A DNA stretch of 64,000 nucleotides, from positions 272,387 through 336,386 of the forward strand of contig KV918803.1 of assembly GCA_002049455.2 (NCBI GenBank), in the 5' to 3' direction. The translations under genes were made by a program, and so were the position numbers. Positions 12,849 to 23,334 of the stretch are shown piece by piece. The notes under the pieces were generated by a model. It ran no database searches. It saw only the letters and a program-made list of their open reading frames with translations, and had not been told where the DNA came from. The number at the start of each line of letters is the position of its first letter. The stretch's first letter is position 1. The stretch comes from Porphyra umbilicalis. Taxonomy: Eukaryota; Rhodophyta; Bangiophyceae; Bangiales; Bangiaceae.

Positions 12849-13672
12849 ATGGGTGCCGTATGTTGCTCTTGCCTCGGAGCGGTCGCTCGTCGCTGGACAT
12901 CCTCGTTTTCCGTGGCTCAGGCTGTTGGGTGCGCTCCACCACTAAAAATGTCATCCCCGCCTGCACTTGCGGCGGTGCCGGCTCTCTTGCCGTCCAAAGA
13001 GGTTGACCGGATGTCCTGCTCCATGCTGAGAGCGGCAATCGAAGACTTCCTGATTCGTTCGGCAAGGAACCTGATCATCCCGAGTGCTCTCTCCGTCTCC
13101 CGCACACTTGACGCGGCCGCTGTCAACGTAGCGGCGCCCACGGAAGTCTACATCCATCTCGCTCGACCACGGGACCAGCGCGATCCGGCAGATTGCCGCC
13201 AAGGAGGCCCTTCCCATGGTGGGGGCGCTGTTGGTGCCCGTGCTGGTCAAGCAAAAACGAGGTCGGTGCTCAGCGCCACCAAGTGGGGTAGGGCCGTATC
13301 GGTGAGCACGGGCAGGCAGGGTATGGAGTTGAGTCCTGTCGGGGACGTCCTGACGTTGCTGAAGGAGAACTCTAAACCGCCAACCCAAGTCGCCTCTCTG
13401 CCGTCATCGCAGCCGCCGTCTTCTTTCCCTTCCTGCAGCGGACAGTGAGCGGGATGACCGATGGTGTTGCCTTTGATTGTGCGGCCTCGTCGTACTCTCT
13501 CTCGGAGGAACAAGTGGCCTTTGTGGCGGCCGTACATGAGCACGTACGCAACATCACCAACACGCTGGAAGCGCGCTTTATATTGCTGAAGGGTGTTACG
13601 CTCGTGATGGCGCCGGACGTCGACGCGGTCAAGAACGCTCCGTCGGCGCAAGTCTTCGTGCGCAAGATGTAG
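12849..13672 (+). pseudogene. Decayed protein-coding sequence of unknown family
   Basis: Two overlapping plus frames together look like one broken gene. The first (from 12,849) contains SKEVDRMSCSMLRAAIEDFL and RNLIIPSALSVSRTL. A second frame then gives AIRQIAAKEALPMVGALL, VIAAAVFFPFLQRTVSGMTD and SEEQVAFVAAVHEHVRN before a stop at 13,670-13,672, and stays protein-like beyond it to about 14,100. These regular hydrophobic/charged patterns do not appear in the other frames. The family is not recognised. At least two frame changes are needed to join it, hence the pseudogene call. Confidence 0.3.
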
Positions 13673-14436
13673 CAGGAAGGGCGATATCATGCTGAGCCGG
13701 TCGAGCCCCTCACCTGGGCACTGAGCGACGTAGACAACATCGTTCCCTTCCCTCGACCCCCGCCTGGAATTAGTCTCCGCGGGTGCCAGGAGCGGTAGGT
13801 GCCTTGGGGAAAGAATCGCGCGTACCAGATTCGTTCGGTCGATGATCACGCCAAGCACGTCGTTGATAGTGATGTTTCTCCGTTATCGTTCGTGCTCCCC
13901 ACAAAAGCTTGGTTTCTTTTCCTGTTAAACACCAAGACGACCCATAAAGATCATGTAAAACTGAGTCAAGGCCGTCTTCCTCCCCTACGCATCACCAGCC
14001 TGGTCCAGATGGTGGGCACCACCGATCCAGGGCACCTTTCTGTCTGCTACAGCGGCTGGCAGCATCTCCGCTATCACACGGCCGAAAAAGCCAGGGTGAC
14101 CGCACCCTCACTCGGCAGTCTTTTCCATGTCGTCGGCAGCTATCGAGGTGCTGACCTGCTGGCGCCCGAAAAGGGGCTTCGTGGCGGTGGCCGCGTCGGC
14201 AGCGGGCGGCGTCATCTCGCAACCGCCGCACAGGCGCGCGACATTCCCCCGACCTCATCTCCTCCACGGCCGCCGCCGGAGGCAAGTGGTCCGCAACGGC
14301 AGCCGACGGCTGGATCCCTGGCTGGCGCCGAGCCGACATGGGCACGTGCCTGGCCGCTTCGGTGGTCTGCGGCATCGCTTATTGGCGGCTTGAGAGGCGC
14401 TTATTCTATCTCCCGTCGGCCGCAGTCGGTGCAGAG

Positions 14437-15354
14437 CATGGCCCGCGGTGGATAAAGTAGAGCCAGACATATCCGCACATTATTCTCGTAATAATTCATA
14501 ATCTGAGCCGCAGCCGCGTATCCATATCGTACTCTGTTCATCTACCGCCGGTTTGACTGAGCCATAATGACTCTCCGAAGGCAGGATACAGTATAATCTG
14601 AATCGAACTAGCACCTTTCTTGATCCGGCTCACAGATTCTGCGCCGCATTGCTGGCGCGAGGGGATGCCTCCTCACCGGGTTTATTGTGCATATCACAAA
14701 ATCTGGACCTTGATGCATCAGCATCCGTTGCAAAATCGCTGTTTCATTGGCTCAGAGGGTGGTTCATGATGCTGAAGCGGATGTTGCGGATCCAGTTTTC
14801 GTGAGAAACACAACAGGCGCCAACATCTGGCAGTGCCAAGCGGCGATCTTGCCAAAGAATCTCCGACCGGTTCTGTCCCGTGTGTGAACCCGTTGGCGTC
14901 GTTGTCAACGGCCTGCGCGAGAACCCAAACGGGCGCTTTCTGGTGAGCACACGAAAGTTCCGAAGATACATGCTGACGAGGACCGTGGCATCATCCAAAT
15001 CAATTCAAACTACCAAATGATACTTGACGGCGGTTCATCGCAAAAAACGCTTGTGAATAAAAGCGCCTGTTTCCAGCAGACGTATGGCTGTACCTGGTCA
15101 GATATCTTCTATCGATAAATCTTCTTTTTCTCCAGATGCATCATCCAAGAGAATATATTCAATCTGTCTATCCGGACTATATCCGAATTCGCACTAATTC
15201 AGTATCCGATTATAATATTTGTCCTTACGCCGTCCGGCCCAGCAAGATCTGATTTCGGATAGATGACTTTGTCAAATACCATATCCAGAGTGCATCTCAG
15301 GCAATGTGGAATATATCCTACTGCTACAAAAAATGCCTGATTCCAAAGCCCCTG
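14437..15354. mobile_element. hAT-like element, 918 bp, with 8-bp target duplication
   Basis: The interval is flanked by perfect 8-bp direct repeats GTGCAGAG (14,429-14,436 and 15,355-15,362). The left end is CATGGCCC and the right end GCCCCTG, so the terminal inverted repeats are weak (CA...TG). The right end matches the ends of the related AT-rich elements at 4,370-4,596 and 22,723-23,015. Both flanks inside the element carry ATATCC/GGATAT motifs. An 85-codon minus frame (14,744-14,998) in the middle may be captured sequence. No transposase is present, so the element is non-autonomous. Confidence 0.5.
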
Positions 15355-15359
15355 GTGCA

Positions 15360-17400
15360 GAGGTCTATGCCGCGGGGGCGGCAGAAGAGGTGCCCACGCG
15401 CGAGCGCTGAAGCGTCAGCGCCGCGTCTGTGGCCGCTTTGGCGGCGGGAGGAAGCTTCGCGTTAAGGTCGCCGAGGCTGACAATATGCGCTCCCCACCCC
15501 ACCAGAGCCGCCGCCGCCGGAGGCCTTTCCGAGGCGGTGGCTGCCAACTACTTTCTCTCCGACCTGCAGCAAACAGGCAGCGGTAGCACGTCGGCGGCCG
15601 GAACCGTGGTGGCGGGCATCTGCTCCTCGCCACCGCCAAGGCAGGCACAGTGTGCCGGCTCCCAAGCCTGCTGCTGGCGCCGCCGCAGGACAGACGGCTG
15701 CGGCGGCAGCCAACAACTTGATCGCACGCCAGCGCGTTGGTGGCTGCGATGCGTCTCTGGCCGTCTCTGCGGGCAGTGGCATCTCCGCCTTGCAGCCGCT
15801 CAGGCTGCCGAGATGCGCTCCCGATCCGACCTGAGCCGCCACGCCTCTCCAACATGGCTGCCGCCAACGGGTTTCTCGGCCACCGACGACATACAGGAAG
15901 GGGCGACACGCAGGTAGCTGCGTCGGCGACATATTAACCTTACCGTCGCAGAGGCGCGTGCCATGCCTACGCCCTCTTCCATTCCGTACCCGCCGCCGTG
16001 GCGGTCCGCCGCGGCGGAAGCAAAGCGCTTGAGGAAGCGCCGAACCAAAGAAGGAAATTGCGCGACTCTGGCCACCTTTGTGCCCTGTGGCATCTTCTCC
16101 GTGCCGCCGCGCAGGTGGCCAAGATGCTCCCACCACCCCCGTAGGCGCAGTAGCGCTCTGTGCCGCGGCGGCCGCAAACGCCATTCCTTCCTGCTGAACA
16201 TCGACAGGCAGCGGCGCCACGTCGGTGGCCGCACCGGCAGCGGTCGCCATCTCCGCGTTGCTGCCGCCTCGGCTGGCGAAATGTTGGCGCATTCGACCCT
16301 GAAGCCGGCGCCGCAGCAGACCTGTCGGTCGCGGAAGCAGCCAACGACTCGATTGCTTGATGGCGCCAAGGCGGAAACGGCGCGGTCTCAGCCGCCTCGG
16401 CCAACGGCAGAATATCCACCTTGCCACCGCCGAGGCCGCTGAGGGTCTCAGCCCACTCCCCATTGGCCGCCACCCGCAGAGATCTCTCTGCCGTGAAGAC
16501 GGCCAAGGAACTGCTCACGCGCCAGCGCCACAGAGGCGCCGTTGCGTCGGTGGCTGAATCAGTGGCGGGCCGCGTCTCCACAGAACCGCGGCAGAGGCGG
16601 GCGGCATGCCCCGACTCCCCAATACTCCACGGCACACGCCCCAGGCCCGTGTGCAAACACCATGGGCAGCCCTCTCACACGGTGGCAGTGGCGCGGCCCG
16701 ACGCAAATGTGCGCGTCAGGTGCGCGAGCACGACACGCCCACCAGCCTCCTTCCACGGTAGGCGCACCCAATCCTGCCTGAGGCGGAAAAATGGGCAGCA
16801 CAAGCGGTCCCCCCCCGTCATGTGGCGCAAGAAACATTACTTTCTCGGCGTGGCGACCATGAACACGGCACCCGTAAAGCCAGTACAGATGGCCCCGACC
16901 GACGCCGCCGCGCACCTGCCGTGGAAAAGGCAGCGAGGAGAGCCGCCCTCTTGTGGCCTCTCCTCCCACGGGCACATCATGCTCGGTGCGCCGCGGTGCC
17001 GCCACAGATACGCCGCGTCTCTGCGGCAGGCAGACAAGCGGATGCGTCCAAGCCGCCCCTGTCTCCGCCGCCACCCCCTCACAACGGCCGCAGAAACGCG
17101 GACGATCGCAGAGCGCAGAGGCGCCGCCGCAGCCGATGCCTCCTTCGTGACCTTGCACAATCAGCCGCGGCAATGCGTCATGTGCGTCACGCCCATCGAC
17201 TCCCTCGAGAAGCAACGGTAGGGATTACGGCTGGCCAAATAGACAGCTCTACAACTAGCTTGCCACGGCCGGCACTAGCTGGACAGGGGCGAGGAGCGCG
17301 ACCGGGCGGTCCACTGCCGCCACCTCTGCGGCAACGCCAATTGAAAAGCTGTGAGGCAACGAGGGCTCCTCTGTAGCGGCCGCTTCTGCTTCCGCCGTGG
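15360..17400 (-). repeat. Degenerate GC-rich repeat block, coding-like on the minus strand
   Basis: Imperfect repeats recur with themes such as GGCAGCGGCATCTCCGCC, GCCGAGGCTGCCGAGATG and GCAGCCAACAACTTGATC. On the minus strand they translate to variants of LLAAATAVCPAA, LPLPVDVQQEG and LGGGKVDILPLAEAAE. Frames change repeatedly (minus frames 15,462-16,463, 15,967-16,656 and 16,559-17,215). I interpret it as a decayed repeat-protein gene comparable to the block at 1-1,560. Unit length is variable, roughly 150-300 bases, and I could not fix it exactly. Confidence 0.4.
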
Positions 17401-17716
17401 TGGTTGAGGTGGCTGACGCGCCTAGAGTGACGCCACGGCTCCTTTCCGCCGCCCCCGTAGCTACCGCCACGACCGCTGCCACCACCATGCAAGGCACCGC
17501 TGCCGGCGGCGACGCCTCTCGAGCATACCTGCATCCCGTTCCCGTCGCAGTGCACACGACTGCCAGGGTGGTGGGCGACGGCGGCTCTAGGTGCCGGGTA
17601 GGACCCCGGTGTTGGCGGCTGCGAGGGATGTGGCGCCACCGCCAAGTCACCGTCGCATCATCATCGTCGGCGGTTCTGCCCACTCGCTTTTTCGGGTTAC
17701 TTCTTGGTAACTTCGA

Positions 17717-17743
17717 GGCGACACAGGCGCGAGCTGTGTCGCC
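17717..17743. repeat. Perfect 10-bp hairpin
   Basis: GGCGACACAG and CTGTGTCGCC form a perfect 10-bp stem around a 7-base loop. No U-run follows and no gene is adjacent, so a terminator role is not supported. GTGTCGCC-type motifs also occur in the arms of the element at 30,334-33,805. Confidence 0.5.
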
Positions 17744-17819
17744 AAGAAGTCGCCAACGGGGGCTACAAACAGAGTCATACGGTGGATCCAAGGGGACACC
17801 CAAGCAAACGGATAGCTAA

Positions 17820-18349
17820 CTGGTTGGTCCGGTTTCAGGCATAATCTGCAGAACATATTTACCACTGATTTTGGGCATATGTTTCAGTACTATTTAGCTA
17901 ACGCAGATTTGTTAATCCAATTTAGTGGTAATTCCCTGGACTTTAGTCTAGGGTGCTTTCTCACACCCACACGTCGAAAAAAAAGTCCTTTTTTCTAGGG
18001 CACGTTGCGGCAGTACTTAAAAAAACGTTTTTGGCGGTCCGTTTGGCTCCCTACGCCGTTGGAGGACGTCCCCCGGCGCTTTCTTGACTGTGGGAACATG
18101 CGCCGGGGCTGCCCGCATCTTTGTGTGAAGTTGCTAGAGGTGGCGACGTCTTTATCGCCCGTACGGTCCGCGGAAGCAGAATCGTGGTTAAAAAGGTGCG
18201 TGAGGGCAGGTGCGGCGTTTACGGGGTCGTAGGGGCAGGTGAACGCGGCGACGAACGGCCATGATGTCGCAATTCCGCGGTAGTTGGCCAGAATCGGGCT
18301 CTGCGGGCCCTGTGGAAGACGTCGGTTTTGATTTTTCAAACAGGGGGTC
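17820..18349. other. AT-rich island then mixed sequence, no gene
   Basis: Bases 17,820-17,960 are AT-rich with no delimiting repeats that I could find. The sequence to 18,349 has a minus frame (17,995-18,516) of balanced composition but no known motif. It may be another decayed element. Confidence 0.25.
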
Positions 18350-19302
18350 GTGTCAGCGCTGAATGCGCTGCGGCCTGCGTGGTCGCGTCCCTTCCCGCAA
18401 CACCCGCGCGCGGCGGGTGGGGGCGGCGGCCACCACCGCTGGCGGTGTTGCCGCCGCGCCTGCCGCCGATGCGGCGGTGAGCAGTGGACGACTGTGCGCA
18501 CGACGCGCGCCCGCACACGGCAGCGAGTGGCGCCCGCGGCCGCGGCGCCCGCGGCCGCGGCGGTGCCGGCGGCGGCGGCGGCGGCGGCGTGGCGCCCCTG
18601 CTATTTTCTCGCTCCACCCCGCCGCCCGTCCCCCCGTGCCATCGACGGCTTCTTCCCCCCCCCCTCCCCCTCTGTGGCCCCACATACCCCCCCCTCCCCA
18701 TCCACAGCGTCGCCGCCGCGCACGTGCGCATCGCGCAGCTCGGCCTCGAGTCTGCGCTGCGGCAAGCGACGACTGCCCAGCCAGCGTCGGCCGGTGGTTT
18801 CTCGGATGGTGGCGGCCGTGCCTCGGTGGCAGCCGCCGCCCGCCACGGCGGTGGCGGCCGCTGCTGACCCTCCGGTGGGTGCGGCAGGAGCCCCTCGCGG
18901 CGATCACCTACCCCCCCTCGGACGAAGACAAAGCGCTGGTCGCCGAGGAGCGTGCGGGCGGCCGCTACCCACCAGTGGGCGGGTACCCCCCCGACGGCAG
19001 CAGCTGCCGCTCGTGCGGGCCGCGGTGGACGCCGCGGCGGCGGTGGGCGGAGCGCCCCCTACGCCAGCAAGCGGTGGTCACGTCGGCGACTGCCACCACC
19101 GCCGCCATGGCCGCCTTCCTCGTCTCCTTTTTTCTGATCTCCCGCTCGTACGTGCGCTCCCAAGCGGCGCCGGTCGTGCAGGTGACGCTCACCCGGGAGG
19201 CGGTGCTCGACTTGCCCATGTATCTTTCGTCGTGTGAAAACAGTTCTATCGTTTTGCAAGTCCAGGGTGTTTTCGCGAACGCGCTTTCAGTCAATGACTG
19301 AC
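18350..19302 (+). other. Low-complexity stretch with a possible small membrane or secreted ORF at its end
   Basis: GC-rich, Pro/Arg-rich frames in all phases. The most believable piece is at the 3' end: an ATG in good context near 19,108 (gccgccATGG) opens a 65-codon frame starting MAAFLVSFFLISRSYV, a plausible signal anchor, and ending at 19,302. A pyrimidine-rich tract lies upstream (18,620-18,715) but not next to this ATG. Function is unknown. Confidence 0.2.
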
Positions 19303-19880
19303 ACGCGACCAACCAAATTAGTCAAATGACATTGTCGATCACGCAACGCCGCTGCCGCCGCGGCCGCAGTGGCGGCCGCCCCCCGGCCCCCGCCCTGCGG
19401 CCCGCCGCGTCGGCGCGGGCCGCAACCCCCGGCGGGGGTCCCCCCCCCCCCCCCAGCCGCCGCCGACCGTGCCGTCGCGTAGGCGCGGCGCCCCCGCAGC
19501 AGCGGGCGCACGTCGAGGCCCCCCCCCAGCTGCGCCGCTCCCGCGCCGTAGCGGTGGGCCAAAAACGCCGCGTGGGCGGAGAGCACCGCGTCCTCCCCCC
19601 CGGCGGCGAGCACGTAGGCGACGAGCGCCTTGACGGCGGGGGGGAGGCGGCGGCGGGGCCGTCAGTACCCGCGGCGGCCGCGCCCGCGGCGGCGTTGTGG
19701 TTGGCCGTTGCCGCCACCGCCCACCCTTCCCAGGCGTTTTGCAGTGCGTCGGCCAACAGACGGCCGGCCGCGGGAGCGGAGGACGGGGCATCCGCCACCG
19801 CGTGGGGGAAAGGCGCGTCACCGGCCGCCGCCGCGTCGGCACCGCCGTCGGCCACCGCCGCGCCGCCGCCGTCTACCGCC

Positions 19881-19914
<34 letters not shown>

Positions 19915-21033
19915 AGTCGGCCGCCGCGCCAACGCCGCCGCCGACGCCGCCCGCCACCACAAGCCCCGCCGCCGCGTGCCCGTCGGCCACCGCCTGCACC
20001 ACCGTCGGCGGCGCCTTGGCCACGGCCAGCCGCCGCCGCAGTGGCGGCGACGCGGGCAACGGCGCCGCGGGGCGGGTCGCGCCCGCCGCTGAAGCGGCCC
20101 GCCCCCCCGCCAGTGCCGCCGACCTGTCGGGCGACGCCGCGGTGGCCTTCGGCGGCGGCGGCGGCGCGGCGGGCGCGTCGGCCGCGGGCGCGGCCGCGCC
20201 CACACCCGCCGGCGGGGCCTCTGCCGCGTCTGCCGCCGCGGGCGCGTCGGCGGGCGGCGCCGACGGCGGCCGCCGGCGGGGCGACCGCAACGGCCGCCGC
20301 CGCTCCCGTCGCGGCGGAAAGGCTGCGTCGCCCACCGCGGCGGCGGGCGCCGCAGACGCCGGAAAGCGGAGGTTGGGCGGCTGCCGGTGGCGCTCGCCTG
20401 ACGGCGTCCCCCCGCTGCCGCCGCCGTCTGCTGCGGCGGCGGTCGTGTGCGGCGCGTGCCATCTGCGCGCCGCCGCAGGCAGCGGGGGGGGCGCCTCGAC
20501 TCGCGCCGGCCGGCACCGCCGGCCGTCGCGGGTCGGCAAGACCGCCGGCGGCGCCGTGGCCGCCCCCGTGGTGAACGGGAGCACGGAAAGGCTGCGGAAG
20601 ATGCCGTCGGCGCCGCCGCCGGCGGGGCGGCGCGCCGCACCGGTCGGCAGCGGCGGCGGCGGCGGCGACGGCGACGGCGACGGGCGCGGCGGGGGTGGCG
20701 GCGGCGACAGCGGCGCCGTGGCCAGCCCCGACAGGCAGCGGCTGGCTATGTCGGAGAGCGACGCGAAGAGCGCGTCGGGGGCGCCCGCCGGATGGGGGAC
20801 GTCGGGGGACAGGGGCGGCACCGGGGGAGCGCCCAGGTGGCCGGCAGAGGGCGACCGCCGGGCGCATCCGCCGCCTCCGTCGTTGTCCGTCCTCCGCCGC
20901 CCCGCCGCCTCCCGCCCTGACCGCGGCCGACAGCGGCCGCCACTGCCTTCGCCCCGCCGCCCCCACCCCCCCCCCTTCCCCCGGCCGTTACCGGCCCCGT
21001 CGAAGCCACAGCCACCACCAGCACCGCCGCCAT
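19290..21033 (-). CDS. Candidate secreted Ala/Pro/Gly-rich protein, frame broken
   Basis: The start at 21,033 gives MAAVLVVAVASTGPVTA, a textbook signal peptide. Protein-like segments then continue on the minus strand but in two other frames: DALFASLSDIASRCLSGL and DGIFRSLSVLPFTTG (about 20,790-20,570), AGRLLADALQNAWEGW (about 19,765-19,715), then LVAYVLAAGGEDAVLSAHAAF (about 19,620-19,560). Long Pro/Ala/Gly stretches separate them. Frame changes fall near C/G runs, as in the confident genes further right. The opposing plus frame 19,326-21,269 is uninterrupted but is uniformly Ala/Pro/Arg-rich, so I regard it as the shadow. No family is recognised, and the 3' end is uncertain. Confidence 0.35.
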
Positions 21034-21417
21034 CGCCACGGCCACTACCGGAGTTGGGGCGAACGTGCGGGCGGCGGGGGCGGGGAATGAGCGCTGGCCG
21101 CCTTTTCCACCTTTCGCGGCCGGCGGCCGCGGCGGTTGGAGCCTCTCCCGCACCCCCTCAAGAGACCTCGGGGGATTCCTGTGGGAGCAGGCCACCGCCA
21201 ATCAATCATACTGCTGGAAAAACACAGCTGCACGAGCAGAACAATGTGGGCACGGCTCTTATCCAATGAAAATAGTTTAAAAACACGTCGCCCCAGGGCA
21301 GCAACACTGTCCTCGTCAGGGTCTCTAGTACCGTCACCGCAGGGCGGCACCCGCCAATCAGAGGCCGAGTTTACAGGCAAGACTGATGGCGATGCGCGCA
21401 AGACCTTGCATCTGGAT

Positions 21418-21956
21418 CAGGCCTCACCAAGAGTATTTCGTCAAGGGTATCACCCGAGTATTTTTTTCGGGTATATACTTGTACCCGTGAGATATTTCGA
21501 CGCGTCGCCCATACACATACTCGCGAATGGGACGTGGCCAGATACTCGCAACATCGAATCACCAAGGGTATCCGAGAGTACGACTCGTATTCTCAATTCT
21601 GCAGAAGCCGATACCCTTGACAGCGTCCCGCAGTGCCCGCCGTCACCACGTAAGCCGCCTGACAAATGAGTACGTCACGAAATCTAAAAAAATACGTCCC
21701 GAAATCAACAGCTAACTGCAGGATCTGGAATTTAGTTCCAGCGAAAGGTATACGCATACCCGCGCGAATATCAAAATTGGATACCGACAGCCCATAATGT
21801 CGCGGGTATATACCCTTGATACCCGCTCTGTCAGGTTTTGGAGATACTCATACTCGAACGGCTGAAAGTCCTTCGCACTGTCAGCAAATACTCAGTGGCT
21901 CGATCAGAGCCGAATACCGTACTCGTGGCCAAATCTGATACCCTTGGTGGGGCCTG
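21418..21956. mobile_element. hAT-like MITE, 539 bp, with 8-bp target duplication
   Basis: Perfect direct repeats ATCTGGAT flank the element (21,410-21,417 and 21,957-21,964), fitting the hAT preference nTnnnnAn. Terminal inverted repeats begin CAGGCC and continue YCACCAAGRGTAT, 19 bases with two mismatches. The interior is AT-rich and carries more than ten copies of GGGTAT or its complement ATACCC in both orientations. There is no coding capacity. hAT elements normally have CA-starting inverted repeats and 8-bp duplications; here both are seen directly. Confidence 0.75.
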
Positions 21957-22115
21957 ATCTGGATCAAAGACGGCCGCGAAGACGAGGCAGATGTCTGCCT
22001 TAGGATCTCTTGCCGACACTAATGTCGTCTGAGTAGTTTGTGAGCGTGGCCGTTCCCACAGATGTCAATAAGTTGTCTTTCAGTGCACGCTTTGCATGGG
22101 ACTTGGCCGCTTGTA

Positions 22116-22515
22116 TTGCTGGTTGCCCATTTTTGTCTTGGGGGAATGGGACTGGGACTGGGACTGACTGTGTTCCACCAATCAGGTGACCCCCTGGGAC
22201 CGACTCTGTCCTTCTCACAGCACCGATGTGCTCATACGCATTGGAATCGCACATCGGCATCTCAGCAGTTTTGCATATCTCTAGGGCAAAAAATGCGAAT
22301 TCTCCGGATCACGGCACGATCTGGACTTGGAGCGGAGATGATCCGCTTGCAGGGTAGGAAAACATTGACTTCTCGTCTGTGCAAGGCCCTCGTCACGAAC
22401 CCGCACGTTTTATTGGCTGAAGTCGCGTCTGACAGCGCTTCTAAGCCAATTGTAGGCCCTTATTCGCAGTCAGTCCCAGTCTCAGTCCACCAGGACAGAA
22501 TTGGGCGAGCAGCAA
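22116..22515 (+). mobile_element. Tc1/mariner-type MITE, copy 2 (400 bp)
   Basis: The element is bounded by TA dinucleotides (22,114-22,115 and 22,516-22,517). Ends start TTGCTGGTTG on the left and TTGCTGCTCG on the complement of the right, followed by CATTTTTGTCTTGGGGG and CAATTCTGTCCTGGTGG. It matches the 399-bp element at 28,399-28,797 in the opposite orientation: both share CACCAATCAG, CCCCTGGGAC and the TTGTCCTGG subterminal motif. It has no transposase, so mobilisation in trans is inferred. Confidence 0.65.
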
Positions 22516-22722
22516 TACATCATTCTCATTGTCTTGGACGTGTACCGGGCCTGCCCCCAGAAATTTATTGTGTCGCCAGATCGCCGACCTGCCATTCCAA
22601 GCTGTAGGCCGCGAATCAGCTGAGTCGCCACAAAGTGTCGCCCTCGAGTCGCCGCGAAGTAACCCAGCAACCGCGTGGGCAGGACCGTCGACGATCGCCA
22701 CCACTTGGCGCCACGTCCCCAT

Positions 22723-23015
22723 CAGGGAGTGTCATGGATATATCCCCGAGGACTATATCCGTGCATAATTTCCGTATCCACGGCTGGATGGCGTTCTTCA
22801 TGGGCTCTAATTGAGCTGTCCGTCGGACTTGGGGCATCATTTTCGGATCCAATAATCGTATCCGGATGCGAATATAATCTACTCAAATATCCGGTTTCGG
22901 AGGCGGATATCCTGACCCGGATCTCAGCTGAGGGAAGTATCCGTAATCAGATACGAAGGATCGGCGTGTATCCGTTTCCTATTACGGCCCAAAAATCATA
23001 TCCTGACAACCCCTG
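22723..23015. mobile_element. hAT-like MITE, 293 bp, with 8-bp target duplication
   Basis: Perfect direct repeats GTCCCCAT flank it (22,715-22,722 and 23,016-23,023). The ends are CAGGGAGTGTCATGGATAT and, on the complement, CAGGGGTTGTCAGGATAT, an imperfect 18-19-base inverted repeat. The interior is AT-rich and studded with ATATCC/GTATCC/GGATAT motifs. It is the clearest member of a family that also includes 14,437-15,354 and the fragment at 4,370-4,596. Confidence 0.75.
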
Positions 23016-23334
23016 GTCCCCATCGATGGCTTCGTTCTCATGCGCTCGCATATTGCGGAAAGGTATAACAAAACTGGCTCAACGGCGTGCTGCTGATAGG
23101 ATACAGTTGGGCCGGGTCATCCATCATGCGGCTTCCTGAACGTTTCCTACAGGTGCAATTGTACAGCCCACCGAGAGATGGGCACCTTACACCAGCTGGA
23201 GCTTGGACCCACTTTCACACACAAGGCTGGTTTTTGAATACACAGGGGCGACGCAGCTTTGAGACGCAACAGAAAAACTAAAACAGTGCATGCTCTGTAC
23301 AGCCCCGGCCGAAATGGCCTCCAGCCGGAACACG

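Noticed and set aside
17717..17743. Rho-independent terminator
   Set aside because: Strong hairpin but no U-tract, no upstream gene and a eukaryotic context.
19326..21269. 647-codon uninterrupted plus-strand frame
   Set aside because: Uniform Ala/Pro/Arg/Gly composition with no hydrophobic core or motif. The opposite strand has a signal peptide and protein-like segments, so it is treated as a shadow.
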